Origin: CAUZIZ01 sp965218775
GTDB lineage: Bacteria > Acidobacteriota > UBA6911 > RPQK01 > JAJDTT01
Direction of reading: 5' to 3'
NCBI GenBank assembly: GCA_965218775.1
Contig: CBDCLS010000006.1
Span: 558,001-622,000, forward strand
DNA length: 64,000 nucleotides
The notes under the pieces were generated by a model. It worked only from the letters and a program-made list of their open reading frames with translations. It was not told where the DNA came from and made no database searches. This document shows positions 27,831 to 37,014 of the stretch, piece after piece; position 1 is the first letter of the stretch, and each line of letters opens with the position of its first letter. Both the position numbers and the translations under genes were made by a program.

Positions 27831-28754
27831 CTAAGGACGAGGAAACTCTGGCAACGTGTCCCAGTGGATTCCGTTGACTCTGATTGGCAACGACGCGATC
27901 GCTACATTGCTGGTGACTCTAACAACAAGCGCTCCAGGAAAATCAAGGTCAGGAAAATAGGGACTCTCCGTCACGAACTTTGCCACTTTCTGCTTAGGTG
28001 CGAGGGTCAGTAATCGTTCGTCGACCAGTTCTCCCCCGAGCTTGTAGAGGCTGATCGTGACAGCTGCAAGCTCTTCGGAAGAATTCAAGAGCCCGAGAGC
28101 GGGTCGGCCTACTGCTGATGTTGAATGAAAGGCTCGTTCCCGGAGGAGTGTCTTGGCCTCGTGAACTACGGCACTCAGTACCTCGCTCGTGCGACTAACG
28201 ATGAACTCCGTCGTCACGGTGACCCCAACAGGTTGGGATGAGCGGATCACACCCCAACCGATCTGAAGGAAGGGACCGTGTATTGTTACGAATCCGTTAC
28301 TCCCGTTGGGTGGAATGGAGAAAGACTCTCGATTTGCAATACCTCCGCCACCTGGGGGTAGGCCACCAGGCCGCACTACGTTCATCGCCTGGCCATCATC
28401 TCGGGTCAGCTCTACGGAGACTTCCGCCGTATTCTGGGAAACGTTGGCGATGTGAAAGAAGGTGCGGAAAGTTTGGTCGGTATTGCCAGGGTTTCTGCCA
28501 TCGACGACTTGAACCGCGAAGTAATCGACCGTCGCCTCCCCCACATCTGGGCCCCTAATGGTAGATTGCGTTTCTGAGATCAAGTTACTAGAGGGACGCC
28601 CCCTGACTACAGGCGACGTGTGATCGTCGGCCGACCCAGGTGTCTGAGCCAAGAGAGAGCAACCCGCGAAGAAGAGTGGGCCCCAGACATGGAAGCTTGC
28701 GACTTGCACCTTGAGAGAATTGCGAAAGCCCTTCAAGACCGAAGGTCTGACCAT
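27831..28754 (-). CDS. Secreted protein of the six-member paralogous family (short form)
   Basis: 307 residues with an N-terminal export signal (FHVWGPLFFAGCSLLAQ; the Cys could be a lipobox, FAGC, but position -3 is Phe). The mature part shows the family pattern: a first beta-rich module with IGWGVIRSSQPVGV, then a second with LGLLNSSEELAAVTISLYK, QKVAKFVTE and FPGALVVRVTSNVAIASLP. Function is unknown. Proteins of this kind are probably on the cell surface. It is divergent from the gene at 28943, with ~190 bp between the starts. The ATG at 28754 has no clear ribosome site. Confidence 0.7.
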   Translation of the reverse strand: MVRPSVLKGFRNSLKVQVASFHVWGPLFFAGCSLLAQTPGSADDHTSPVVRGRPSSNLISETQSTIRGPDVGEATVDYFAVQVVDGRNPGNTDQTFRTFFHIANVSQNTAEVSVELTRDDGQAMNVVRPGGLPPGGGGIANRESFSIPPNGSNGFVTIHGPFLQIGWGVIRSSQPVGVTVTTEFIVSRTSEVLSAVVHEAKTLLRERAFHSTSAVGRPALGLLNSSEELAAVTISLYKLGGELVDERLLTLAPKQKVAKFVTESPYFPDLDFPGALVVRVTSNVAIASLPIRVNGIHWDTLPEFPRP

Positions 28755-28942
28755 GCTAACAGTGATGCAGGGATGGTCAGGAAGTCGCGTCTACGCATCT
28801 ATGTCTGAATGTCTGCCCGATGCTGACGGCTAATGAGGTCGATTGCTAGTTGAGAGCCTATTCCTACCAGAGTCGACCAGTCGGATTGAGTCTGCATCCT
28901 ATAGCCTCGAAACCATCATCGCCCAGGCTGAGGAGGTCTACC

Positions 28943-30292
28943 ATGTGTTGGCACACTCTCTCGCTTCTATTGGTCGCTTTGCTCTCCCACAACTCCGCCT
29001 CAGCAGGAACCGTGCAAGAGGCAGGGTTGCCCAATCCCGCGATCGTAGAAATCGTGTTTCCTTTCATCACGTTCGGTGACGTGGCGGGTGACATCAACTT
29101 CAAGACGGAGATCGAGATCGTGAATACAACAGAGCGTGATGCCTACGTCGAGTTCGCTCTTTTTGACCAACAGGGCGAAGTCCCGTCGCTTGATCTAACC
29201 AGAATCGATTCAGATTGGGACGGTCGTTACGCAAGGTGCGTGGCTCCTGGTGAAATTATCCCACTTGATTTTCCCCCAGGACCTACGAGATCCGGAGAGT
29301 TGGTCGGGCCAATGTTTGTCGGCTGGGGAATTTTGCGCTCTAACGAAAACGTGACCGTATTTCAACGGATTGTGGTTCGCGATCCTGTCCTGGATGGAGT
29401 CCCTCGCGCGGCGCAGTTCCGGGGAGTCGCAAATCCAATTCAGCGAGCCGAGATTCCGGTGCGCTTGCCAACACAATTCGCTACCTCGAGCACTGGAATT
29501 GCAATCGTGAATACGAGCGACTCAAGGAACTTGAGCCTCGAGGTGCAATATTGGGTGGGGAGGAGCAATCCTCTGGTCGACCCACCGGAACTAATCAGTA
29601 CGCTCAAGTTTCGGTTTTCCGCTCGATCGCAGCATGTGCTCCTGGTACCGAACTATTCTAGGAACAATGCGCGAACAGGTTTCGTCCGGTTGATAGCGGC
29701 CCCAGGCCAGTCCTTTGCCTTCACAGCGCTCAACCTCTCGCTCCATGACCAGTTTGGGATGTCCGTGTCCCTTCCAGGGACCTATGATTCGGCGGGTGAT
29801 GGTCAGATACATATCACGAGCCGTGGATCGTGGAATTTCGATGTCCCAATTGTCGAAACCACACCGCTAAGAGATCTAGAAATTGTTCTGACCGATTTCG
29901 GCTTCTTTGTCATAGACAAAGCGGGTCTCAGCTTGGGAGGTGACGTGACAGGGTCGTTTTTCGGGAACAAGTTTCCAGGACCCTTTCATTTGTGCGGTCG
30001 GTCTCAGGTTGTTGCAAGTGAGGAAGCAGGAATCGCTGTTGTAGGCCGCAGAGAAAAATCCATAGTCTTCGGTGACTCCAAGAAGATTATCCAGGAGGTG
30101 CTTCCCGGAACCATACAATTCATATTGGACCTTCAGGAGCAGGACGGGATCGAAGTCAAGAGCGCTTTTCGTAGAGACTTTGACCTTTTTCTTGATAGGT
30201 TTGTCTTGATTGACAAAGGCCAGGAGAAAGTGATCGACAGGTTCGTCAGCCCCGTCCCCGGCGACCCTTCGATTGTTCCGCCGTGGAGATGA
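28943..30292 (+). CDS. Secreted protein of the paralogous family
   Basis: 449 residues. The start at 28943 is chosen because GAGGAGG lies just upstream and the ATG opens a signal peptide (MCWHTLSLLLVALLSHNSA, cut near SASAG). Family marks: GLPNPAIVEIVFPFITFGD, EIVNTTERDAYVEFALFDQ, FVGWGILRSNENVTVF, TGIAIVNTSDSRNLSLEVQ, and a third beta-rich part ending VLIDKGQEKVIDRF. It is clearly the closest paralogue of the convergent gene at 30728, with equivalent motifs along the whole length. Probably a surface or secreted beta-sandwich protein; no enzyme motif is visible. Confidence 0.75.
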   Translation: MCWHTLSLLLVALLSHNSASAGTVQEAGLPNPAIVEIVFPFITFGDVAGDINFKTEIEIVNTTERDAYVEFALFDQQGEVPSLDLTRIDSDWDGRYARCVAPGEIIPLDFPPGPTRSGELVGPMFVGWGILRSNENVTVFQRIVVRDPVLDGVPRAAQFRGVANPIQRAEIPVRLPTQFATSSTGIAIVNTSDSRNLSLEVQYWVGRSNPLVDPPELISTLKFRFSARSQHVLLVPNYSRNNARTGFVRLIAAPGQSFAFTALNLSLHDQFGMSVSLPGTYDSAGDGQIHITSRGSWNFDVPIVETTPLRDLEIVLTDFGFFVIDKAGLSLGGDVTGSFFGNKFPGPFHLCGRSQVVASEEAGIAVVGRREKSIVFGDSKKIIQEVLPGTIQFILDLQEQDGIEVKSAFRRDFDLFLDRFVLIDKGQEKVIDRFVSPVPGDPSIVPPWR

Positions 30293-30369
30293 TTCCACCA
30301 CCCATCGAAGAAGCAGGGGAAAAACGGACGCAAGGGATCGGAAGGCAACTGAAGTGCGCTCCACTACCT

Positions 30370-30490
30370 GAATGTCCGCTTATAGGTGTTTGGGGTCGTT
30401 CGTTTGAACATGTCTGCGGAGAATCTGAGTGGCCGCTTATATAGGCGGAACCGGTCATTCGATTTCGATGAAGTCGAACGGCGGTGTGGT
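30370..30490 (+). repeat. Two R1 cores in tandem
   Basis: A core at 30370-30386 (GAATGTCCGCTTATAGG) and a second, diverged one at 30427-30445, followed by GGCGGAACCGGTCATTCGAT (the R1 right module, labelled R2). Confidence 0.8.
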
Positions 30491-30545
30491 CGCAAGCCGA
30501 CGGCAGCTTCCGCCTGCCGATTTCTATATATGCCGTCCCCCGAAA

Positions 30546-30574
30546 TTGCCCTTCCAGACCCAAAGACCCAGTAG
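30546..30574 (+). promoter_or_regulatory. Orphan copy of the kinase promoter, decayed
   Basis: TTGCCC (30546) and CAGTAG (30569) at 17-bp spacing match the kinase promoter, and TTTCTATATATGCCG upstream matches the 52.9 kb copy. The -10 box has lost two consensus bases and no kinase follows, only a convergent secreted-protein gene. The rest of 30293-30727 has no gene. Confidence 0.5.
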
Positions 30575-30727
30575 TCGCTCGGTATGGGGTGGATGTGCTC
30601 AGGCGATCGTATTGACGGGTTTCGCTGCGGTACCCCGAAAGCAGTCCCCGCAGTCTCTAGGAAGCCTCACTCCTGTCTCAGGGTTGCGGCGGGATCCGCT
30701 TTCCAAAGTTTGCAGGTCCGGTGAGTC

Positions 30728-32005
30728 CTACTCTCTCCATGGGGGAGTGCCGGACTGAAACCAGTAGAACCTCTCGATAACTTCTTCTGTCGCCTTGTCA
30801 ATCAGTATGTACGTCCCGGCGCTGGCAACACAGCAGCCGACGCTCACGATCCCCGAAGTGAAGATCTCAACTGTGTTCAGGTCGGGTAGCTGCGTAATGC
30901 TCCCTAGTTCTCCTGGGAGATGTTCATAGATCACTTTCTTTGAGTCGGCAAACAGGATCGCTAGCCGATTCTTGACTCCCTGTGCGACTACGATGCCGGC
31001 CTTCCTATTGACTACGAGGCGAGGGGCACCGTTGACATTGAAGGGCCCCCAAGGATTCCCGTCCGCGTCAAGGACATAGAGAGCAAAAGCTGAGAGGAGG
31101 ATTCTCTGGCCTCGGATTCGAACCGAATCTACGACCTTAACAGGAAACTCCCAAGGCTCTTCCGCCGTTACGACTGTGCGGAGCCAGCGTCTGGAGGAAC
31201 TCGCTCCAGGAAGGTACACCCGGTATCCCGAGGACCCCTCAAAGCGAAAGAACAGACTCGCAAAAGCAAATGACTTCGCTCCCGACACCGGAACGATCTT
31301 CACAAAGCTTGCTGCATTTACGGAATCGAAGAGTTCGTGGAGCATGATGGTTCGCTGGTTTCTCGGTTTCAGGAAGATCTGCCTTTCCTCCAGCAGCTCG
31401 GGATCCGCGTCCGGGTCAGAGCGACTGGTTTCCCGCCAGCTCGGAACCGCCAGGGTCACGCTCTCCGAGAAGTCTGGATTCACGACGGAAAGGCCACTGT
31501 TGGCTTGCAAGGGGAAGCGTGCATTTTCTACCCGTTTCGAGTTCCCCTGGATGTCGGCTTCCCACAGCAGACGTCTGCTCCCCAACTCGAGAATTCTGAT
31601 CGTTTGGATTGCTTCTACGTTTTCATTTGAGCGCAGCACACCCCATCCTACGAAGGCGGAGCCGGTCAAACGCCTGGGTGGTAGGTCAAAGGATCGGACC
31701 CTGCCTGGTTCAACTGTGGTCCGCACATCAAAGGACCGAGGGGAACGAGAGCCGACTACCCTCTTTTTGGCAGGAAATCCAGTGTGAGTATACAAGTTGA
31801 ACTCAACATAGGCCTCATTGGGAGTGGAGTTCAGGGCCAGGATATCGGTCTCAAACTCTACGTCTACCTCGCCCAGGACGATTTGAGGAAAGACAATCTC
31901 GACTTTGACCGGGCTCGGAAGTCCGAGCTCGCTGAGGTCACCGTCCTTTGCAGAACCCGACAGATGGAGGCAACAGAAGATCAAGGCGGTCGCGATTGGT
32001 CTCAT
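30728..32005 (-). CDS. Secreted protein of the paralogous family
   Basis: 425 residues from ATG 32005 (GGGAG upstream; signal peptide MRPIATALIFCCLHLSGSA). The upstream in-frame ATG at 32068 would put the signal peptide inside the protein and is rejected. Motifs: GLPSPVKVEIVFPQIVLGE, EAYVEFNLYTHTG, FVGWGVLRSNENVEAI, SGLSVVNPDFSESVTLAVP, and a C-terminal part with ILIDKATEEVIERF that mirrors the gene at 28943. Surface or secreted beta-rich protein of unknown role, in the same orientation as its neighbour at 32111. Confidence 0.75.
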   Translation of the reverse strand: MRPIATALIFCCLHLSGSAKDGDLSELGLPSPVKVEIVFPQIVLGEVDVEFETDILALNSTPNEAYVEFNLYTHTGFPAKKRVVGSRSPRSFDVRTTVEPGRVRSFDLPPRRLTGSAFVGWGVLRSNENVEAIQTIRILELGSRRLLWEADIQGNSKRVENARFPLQANSGLSVVNPDFSESVTLAVPSWRETSRSDPDADPELLEERQIFLKPRNQRTIMLHELFDSVNAASFVKIVPVSGAKSFAFASLFFRFEGSSGYRVYLPGASSSRRWLRTVVTAEEPWEFPVKVVDSVRIRGQRILLSAFALYVLDADGNPWGPFNVNGAPRLVVNRKAGIVVAQGVKNRLAILFADSKKVIYEHLPGELGSITQLPDLNTVEIFTSGIVSVGCCVASAGTYILIDKATEEVIERFYWFQSGTPPWRE

Positions 32006-32110
32006 TGCAGAGCTCCCAATGAAGTTGGAGCCAGACGGGGTTTCCTCGGTCGAAGCGGCTGGACACACCTTGCTGCTCCCCTTTTCTTCATGATCTAGCC
32101 CCTGGTGTTT

Positions 32111-33406
32111 TCAGCGCTGGGTGCCCCCTGAGGAGAGACTCGAGACCGCTACACCGCGTAATGTTCGGAGAGCAGTAACGGCGACAGGCTGGCTGCTTAG
32201 GATTCTCAAGATACCCTTGAACCGCTTCGTCTCGAGCAGATCGAACACTTCTGATAAGAACACAGCTCTGTGAGCTCCTGGCTTCAAGAGAATGAATCGG
32301 TTTCTGGCTCGCCCGAAACGGGGATCTGTTGGCGGCAATCCTGATTCCTCCGCCAGCCGTAAAAGTACATCGGTCTCTTTGTCACTCACGTTTACAACGG
32401 CTATGCCTGTGTTGCTGTCTTGTTCTGGCACTCGCTCTGCAGGTACCACCTGAACGATCCTTCCTTCACTCCCCAGGATCCCTGCTTTCGAGACAGAGTC
32501 AGTGTCGGAGATCGATGTCCGGTAAATCGAGTGAGCGGTAACCGGTAGGTCCGACTCGATATGAGCGTAGCCAAACTTCACGGGAGTGCTATCCCCCCTG
32601 CTAAGAAACTGTTTGGATCCTGAGCCGTTCAGCTGAAACTCGAAGATAGTGTCGATTACGAGTCGTAGGGCTTCCCCGTCACTGTCGAATAGGAGAAGCC
32701 GCACGCTCGTTGGCTGCTGGAGCACGCTAGAGATCTGAATCAGGGTCTGGAGGGTTAATCCATTGGCTTCACCATCTCCAATTTGCGGCAGGTAAACTCC
32801 AAAGGTTGAGGCCGAAAGCGATTCCAGGAGTATTTCGTTTAGCTGTTCTGCATTCTCGCCATCCCCGTAGTCCAGGACAATTGTCGAAATGCCCTCAGGA
32901 TCAGACGTCTCAACTCCTACGAAGGGCCCTCGTACCTCATCAATGTCGTCTTGTTCAATACTTCCTAGGAGTTTCCCCCCGGCTTTGAGCACTGAAAGAG
33001 CAGCCACTGTGTCCTGCGAACCATTCCCTAGCGTGACACCAAATCGTCGTAAGGGATTTTGGAAGGTGATGATAAGAGCCTCGTGGGGTGCACCGTCTGC
33101 TGTGGTTGCCCCGCTAGCTGACTTGTTCCGTATGACCAAATCGATCTGCGGAGGGACGATGGGCTGAATCACGGCACTCCCAGTTGTGGGCCGAGATGAA
33201 CCCTCGCCCCGGAAGAAAACACCAAGGGATGCGTAGAGCTCGCTCGGATCTTGATTTCCAGCCACTTCCTCGAACGTTAGTAAGAAGGCGTCCTCGGAGA
33301 ACTGTTCTGGGCTCGTCAACTTTGTTACCTGCGCCCAGGCACAGGTTGAGGTTGCCACGCTAAGAACAAAAAAAAGCATTGTTGGTCGACAAATGCTCTC
33401 AGTCAC
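32111..33406 (-). CDS. Secreted protein of the paralogous family with an extra N-terminal domain
   Basis: 431 residues. The start is read as GTG at 33406, since AGGGAGG lies upstream at proper spacing and the signal peptide (CRPTMLFFVLSVATSTCAWA) follows; ATG within that signal is the alternative. The first ~200 residues are a separate beta-rich domain (LLTFEEVAGNQDPSELY, FQNPLRRFGVTLGNG). The family modules follow: FGYAHIESDLPVTAHSIYR, TGIAVVNVSDKETDVLLRL, AVFLSEVFDLL and FKGILRILSSQPVAVTAL. No catalytic motif seen. An A8 run inside the signal-peptide codons could be prone to slippage. Confidence 0.75.
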   Translation of the reverse strand: MTESICRPTMLFFVLSVATSTCAWAQVTKLTSPEQFSEDAFLLTFEEVAGNQDPSELYASLGVFFRGEGSSRPTTGSAVIQPIVPPQIDLVIRNKSASGATTADGAPHEALIITFQNPLRRFGVTLGNGSQDTVAALSVLKAGGKLLGSIEQDDIDEVRGPFVGVETSDPEGISTIVLDYGDGENAEQLNEILLESLSASTFGVYLPQIGDGEANGLTLQTLIQISSVLQQPTSVRLLLFDSDGEALRLVIDTIFEFQLNGSGSKQFLSRGDSTPVKFGYAHIESDLPVTAHSIYRTSISDTDSVSKAGILGSEGRIVQVVPAERVPEQDSNTGIAVVNVSDKETDVLLRLAEESGLPPTDPRFGRARNRFILLKPGAHRAVFLSEVFDLLETKRFKGILRILSSQPVAVTALRTLRGVAVSSLSSGGTQR

Positions 33407-33822
33407 TTTGGCCTCCCTGGAATGGTTTCCGCTATTGGCCCACACGATGCAGACCATTCACAAAAAGACGAACTCCTCGAAGTAAAATTAGTACTTGCTT
33501 ACGTAGAATCCATCCGCGCGGCTCTCAAGGTACGCTCCTTTCAGAGCCGAATTGACAGCGGGCCGCTGGTGGGTTTTCACGACGATGCTCGAAACGATGA
33601 CCAAAGTCCAGCGATCGGCAAGCAGATTGACCTGCCAGTATCGGAGGGATCCACCGGGTTGGCGAAAAAAGAGACTTTCCTTCAGGGATGTCTTCACAAG
33701 TCGAGCAGCGCTCTTGTTCTGATCACGATTCAATTCGCGGTCCCCGTGGAATGGTTGCCAGGGCTCAACAACAGTTGCCTGGAGAAGCACCGGAATACTT
33801 GGACGAATATCGGCCTTGCTGA

Positions 33823-34010
33823 AGAAGTGCCTGGGGCTAGAAGGAATCTCCAGAGAGGAAGGAGCCTCTGCTTTTCTGCTATATCAGCGTAGGCCCTTCG
33901 GCGTTTCCGGGGAAAATTTGAATGACGGCTTTTAAGGCGGAACCGGTCGTTCGATGTCGTCGAAATCGGCCCGCTCTCTGTGGTATCGGGTGCCGACTAT
34001 CACACCGCCT
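33823..34010 (+). repeat. R1 repeat, near full length
   Basis: Left arm 33823-33919 (GTGCCTGGGGCTAGAAGGAA, compare 9122), core 33920-33937 (GAATGACGGCTTTTAAGG), right module R2 CGGAACCGGTCGTTCGATG to GGGTGCCGACTATCACACC. The same R2 end lies at 45892 and, inverted, at 41815 and 49390. The stretch 33407-33822 has no supported gene. Confidence 0.8.
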
Positions 34011-34149
34011 GGCAGTCGCTATGTAGTCGGAGAACTCGATCCAGAATGGATCACTGTCCGATCAGATCGCAGTCAGCACAACTCTGCGGACCGGCTGCCG
34101 TTGACAAAGTATCAGATTAGAGTACCGGCGGAGCACCCCAGCGGAGCGC

Positions 34150-34215
34150 CCTTAAGAAGTGTCGTCCAGTTATCGTCCAGTCAGAAAGCTATGGGATATC
34201 GTCAGATATCACTCG
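34150..34215 (-). repeat. R1 distal arm
   Basis: GAAGTGTCGTCCAG and ATATCGTCAGATATCACTCG are the inverted equivalents of the arm at 12536-12600. Confidence 0.65.
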
Positions 34216-34280
34216 ATCGATGCGGCGAAAACCCAGGAACCAATTAAGTTTTCGTTAGATTTCGTTAGATTTCACGTTGC

Positions 34281-34347
34281 TGTCCAACAGATTTAGGATC
34301 TGGTGGGTGAGAGCCCGGGGGGTTCGACAATCGCCCGGACTCCACTG
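34281..34347 (+). pseudogene. tRNA-Leu-like 3-prime fragment, degenerate
   Basis: An anticodon-arm-like sequence ACAGA-TTTAGGA-TCTGG would give anticodon TAG (Leu). GTGGGTGAGAGCCCGG resembles a long variable arm and GGTTCGA a T loop. The T stem does not pair properly and there is no 5-prime half. It may be a worn attachment-site remnant. Confidence 0.3.
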
Positions 34348-34471
34348 TCTCCCAAATGTCTCCCACTACGATTCTTAATCTTTCCTAATCTTTCGGTTTT
34401 CTGAATGGCGGAAAACCCGATTAACTGTTTGTTTTTCCTAACGTTTCCTAACGATTCGGCACTTTCCCCGA

Positions 34472-34521
34472 ACGGACTTCGAATCCGTAGGTCGGGAGTT
34501 CGAATCTCTCCGGGCGCGCCA
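34472..34521 (+). pseudogene. 3-prime half of a tRNA-Arg(TCG) gene
   Basis: Anticodon arm ACGGA-CTTCGAA-TCCGT (anticodon TCG at 34479-34481), variable loop AGGTC, T arm GGGAG-TTCGAAT-CTCTC, acceptor strand CGGGCGC, discriminator G and encoded CCA (34519-34521). The D arm and 5-prime acceptor strand GCGCCCG are absent upstream. A 3-prime tRNA half is the usual leftover (attR-type core) of island or prophage integration. An antisense frame here (GEIRTPDLRIRSP) is a well-known spurious product of tRNA sequence. Confidence 0.75.
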
Positions 34522-34539
34522 TTTATTTTCAATAAATTA

Positions 34540-36084
34540 GTTCTCGTCCGTTCGATTGTAAGTGACTGGAAATAAAAGGGAAAGAAGAGATTTAGGAGCT
34601 CCGTTTTTGTCAGGTCCTCTTGGTAGAATAAGTTTGCCAACTAACTCAAAGAAAAGGATTTACGACAAAAATGGAGCTCCAACGATGAGAAAGAACAGCG
34701 AACCACAGAGGCCGCTCGCCCCTGTGTGGCCCAATCACCGCTTGAGTGACGAGCTCCGCACGATCTCGAAGATTCTCGATAAGAATCCCGAGATCCTGGA
34801 TCTGGTTTTACAAGATCTGTCTGACAAAGTGGATCCCCAAAACGGTTCGCCGGGCCTGAGTGCCGAGCAGCTCCTGCGTTGTGCGGTGCTCAAGAACTGG
34901 CATCAGCTGTCCTACGAGAAGCTGGCCTTTCACTTAGCCGACTCCGAGAGCTTTCGGGCGTTTTGCCGCTTACCCTTAGGGTGGGCTCCGGGCAAGAGTT
35001 GTCTGCAGGAGAACCTCAGTCGAATCCAGGCCGCGACCTGGGAGGGGATCGGGCAGATCCTGGTCCAATGGGCGAAGGCCCAAGGACTGGAGCAGGGACA
35101 CAAGATCCGGGTGGATGCGACAAACGTCCCCAGCCCCATCCGCCATCCTTTTGATTCCCGGCTGTTGTACGATTCGATCCGCACGGTCACGGCGTTGTTA
35201 CGAGATTTAGGCCAATCCCATCGAGTGAGCTACCGGGACCACTGTCGGCGGGCCAAACGTCGTGTGATCAATCTCCGCAACGTCCGGGGTAAAGCCCGCA
35301 AGAAGGTCGTTTACCTCGATCTGCTGAAGGTGGCAAAAAAGACCCGACACTATGGCAAGTTGGCGCTTGAGAATGCCTCCCAGTGGGAGGACTGCCACAG
35401 TTTGATAATCGCTGGAAAGTTGCGTCATTATTTGGAGTTGCTGCAGCAGGTCATCGATCAAACCGAGCGCCGGATCCTGCGGGGAGAGACGGTGGCGGCG
35501 GAGGAAAAGGTCGTTTCCATCTTTGAGGAGCATAGCGACATCCTTCAGACGGGAGGCAGAGAGACCGTCTTTGGCCACAAGGTGTTTTTGACCTGTGGCA
35601 AGAGTTCGCTGATCTTGGACTGTCGAGTTGTGGCCGGGAATCCGGCCGATCAGACTCAGCTGAAACCCATGCTCCGACGCCATTTCGAGCACTACGGCTT
35701 CTATCCTCGGCAGGCCAGTTTTGACGGGGGATTCGCTACCCAGGACAATCTCCAGTGGGGCAAGAAGCAGGGCATCGAAGATGTCGCGTTTGCCAAAAAG
35801 AGGAACTTGAAGGTCCCCGATATGGTCCGTTCCAGCTGGGTCTATCGACAACTGAGACGCTTTCGGGCCGGGATCGAAGGCTGCATCTCGATGCTCAAGC
35901 GGGTCTTTGGAGTCGACCGCTGCACCTGGAAGGGCTGGGATCACTTCCAGCAGTATGTGCAGCTTTCGGTGCTCAGTTACAACTTGCTCGTCCTGGCTCG
36001 TTTGCTGTTGTAGAAAGCTCAGAGTCCACTATTAGGGTGCGGGAGTTCAAGGATTGGTGTCTCTTAAAAACGACTTTCGAGGAC
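34540..36084 (+). mobile_element. ISNCY-type insertion sequence, copy 2 (about 1545 bp)
   Basis: Ends set by comparison with copy 1: GTTCTCGTCCGTTCGATTG on the left and CGAGGAC (inverted GTCCTCG) on the right. The inverted repeats are imperfect. I found no direct repeat (flanks ...AAATTA and TAGCTT...), so one end may be rearranged. It lies 18 bp downstream of the tRNA-Arg fragment. Confidence 0.7.
34685..36013 (+). CDS. ISNCY-family transposase
   Basis: 442 residues from ATG 34685, whose context (GGAGCTCCAACG) matches copy 1. Same organisation: helical N-terminus (GLSAEQLLRCAVLKN, SYEKLAFHLADS), IRVDATNVPSPIRHPFDS, SIFEEHSDILQ, ASFDGGFATQDN, and RRFRAGIEGCISMLKRVFG. It is about 55 percent identical to the product at 12829, so the two IS are different species of one family. 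No disabling mutation seen. Confidence 0.88.
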   Translation: MRKNSEPQRPLAPVWPNHRLSDELRTISKILDKNPEILDLVLQDLSDKVDPQNGSPGLSAEQLLRCAVLKNWHQLSYEKLAFHLADSESFRAFCRLPLGWAPGKSCLQENLSRIQAATWEGIGQILVQWAKAQGLEQGHKIRVDATNVPSPIRHPFDSRLLYDSIRTVTALLRDLGQSHRVSYRDHCRRAKRRVINLRNVRGKARKKVVYLDLLKVAKKTRHYGKLALENASQWEDCHSLIIAGKLRHYLELLQQVIDQTERRILRGETVAAEEKVVSIFEEHSDILQTGGRETVFGHKVFLTCGKSSLILDCRVVAGNPADQTQLKPMLRRHFEHYGFYPRQASFDGGFATQDNLQWGKKQGIEDVAFAKKRNLKVPDMVRSSWVYRQLRRFRAGIEGCISMLKRVFGVDRCTWKGWDHFQQYVQLSVLSYNLLVLARLLL

Positions 36085-36314
36085 TAGCTTGCAAACCCTC
36101 CTCTGAAACGGAGGGAAGTCACTGCCCGAAACCCTGGTATTGTCGAAGAAACCACCGATGGAACCTCAGAAAACGGGGGTTCCCGGATGAGAACTAAATT
36201 AGGCTTGGTAGGCCAATCCTTGAATATGCTCCGATTGTGGGTGTTTGCGGATTGTTTGCGGATTTGCAGGCTAATCAAGCCGACCTCCCGAGCTGATTCA
36301 GAGCCTCAAGATCG

Positions 36315-36524
36315 TCAGAAGAAGTACCCAATTTTATCGATCCGCTGAGGCGATCCACGTTCCGGTGCAACTCTTTTCCATTCCGCCCGTGCGATGCCGT
36401 TGAGTTCTTTTGGGCACTCGGGCTCGGAATGGTCTGGCTGTGGCTCGTTGACGTTCAGAGGTCTCTTCCCTGGATTACCCGCGAGCAGTTTCAGACTCGT
36501 TGGCTTCGGTTTTCTGCCTCTCAT
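36315..36524 (-). pseudogene. P27-family phage terminase small subunit, N-terminal fragment
   Basis: MRGRKPKPTSLKLLAGNPGK, then RPLNVNEPQP and ARAEWKRVAPE, are the typical N-terminus of the P27 terminase small subunit, which recognises phage DNA for packaging. After about 55 residues the similarity is lost and the frame stops; a normal protein has 120-170. No large terminase gene follows. Together with the tRNA-Arg half 1.8 kb away it marks a decayed prophage. The flanks 36085-36314 and 36525-36780 hold no gene; a CCCTCC/GGAGGG hairpin lies at 36096-36115. Confidence 0.75.
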
Positions 36525-36780
36525 GTGACCCCCATCCCGAATTTCGCGGTCGCGGCTGCGAAGCCACCGTGTGGTCTCCAGTGCCGTTTTCAGAGAGATT
36601 TGCCCTCCCCCCCGGCGGTGTGCCTACTCAGCGCTAAGAAGGCGCCTGGCCCGGCTCTGGCGGAAGGTGAATATTTGGTGAACTTATACCGCCTATGTCA
36701 CTCGAATGGAATCATTCAAGTAAGAAGGTGACACGACACCCATAACCAACCTTCTCTTTTCGCTATTGCCTGCTTGACTG

Positions 36781-36892
36781 ACAGACAGCGTCCGATCTGA
36801 TCGCAATCGAACAGCCGCACCTAAAAGCGGACATTCAGATTCTCCACGGAAACGTCGAGTGAACGACCGAAAAAGGGCCAGGAGTCGACGTT
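36781..36892 (-). repeat. R1 repeat, inverted
   Basis: R2 module (GACAGCGTCCGATCTGATCG), core CCTAAAAGCGGACATTC (36820-36836), then TTCTCCACGGAAACGTCGAG. The last part recurs after the cores at 42021 and 49451. Confidence 0.8.
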
Positions 36893-36985
36893 CTATTTCG
36901 GGCGTTGCGAAAGGAGCCGTCGTCCAGGCGCTTGGCGCCTGCGGGTATCGTAGCCGTCGCTGAAGCTCAATCCTTCCGTCTGAGA

Positions 36986-37014
36986 TTGCCCTTCCAGGCC
37001 CAACGATCTAGTAT
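36986..37014 (+). promoter_or_regulatory. Conserved kinase promoter
   Basis: TTGCCC and TAGTAT at 17-bp spacing with the same flanks as at 17910 and 52937. The leader between -10 and start codon, present in the other copies, is missing here. Confidence 0.55.

Noticed and set aside
33488..33790. 100-codon minus-strand frame between the secreted protein and R1
   Set aside because: No motif, no ribosome site and no recognisable relative; kept out of the gene list.
34293..34640. Minus-strand open frame with GEIRTPDLRIRSP
   Set aside because: It is the antisense of the tRNA-Arg half, a well-known spurious translation of tRNA sequence.
36096..36115. CCCTCC/GGAGGG hairpin considered as terminator
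   Set aside because: No T-tract follows, and similar words occur in the R1 arm at 12660; noted only as a hairpin.
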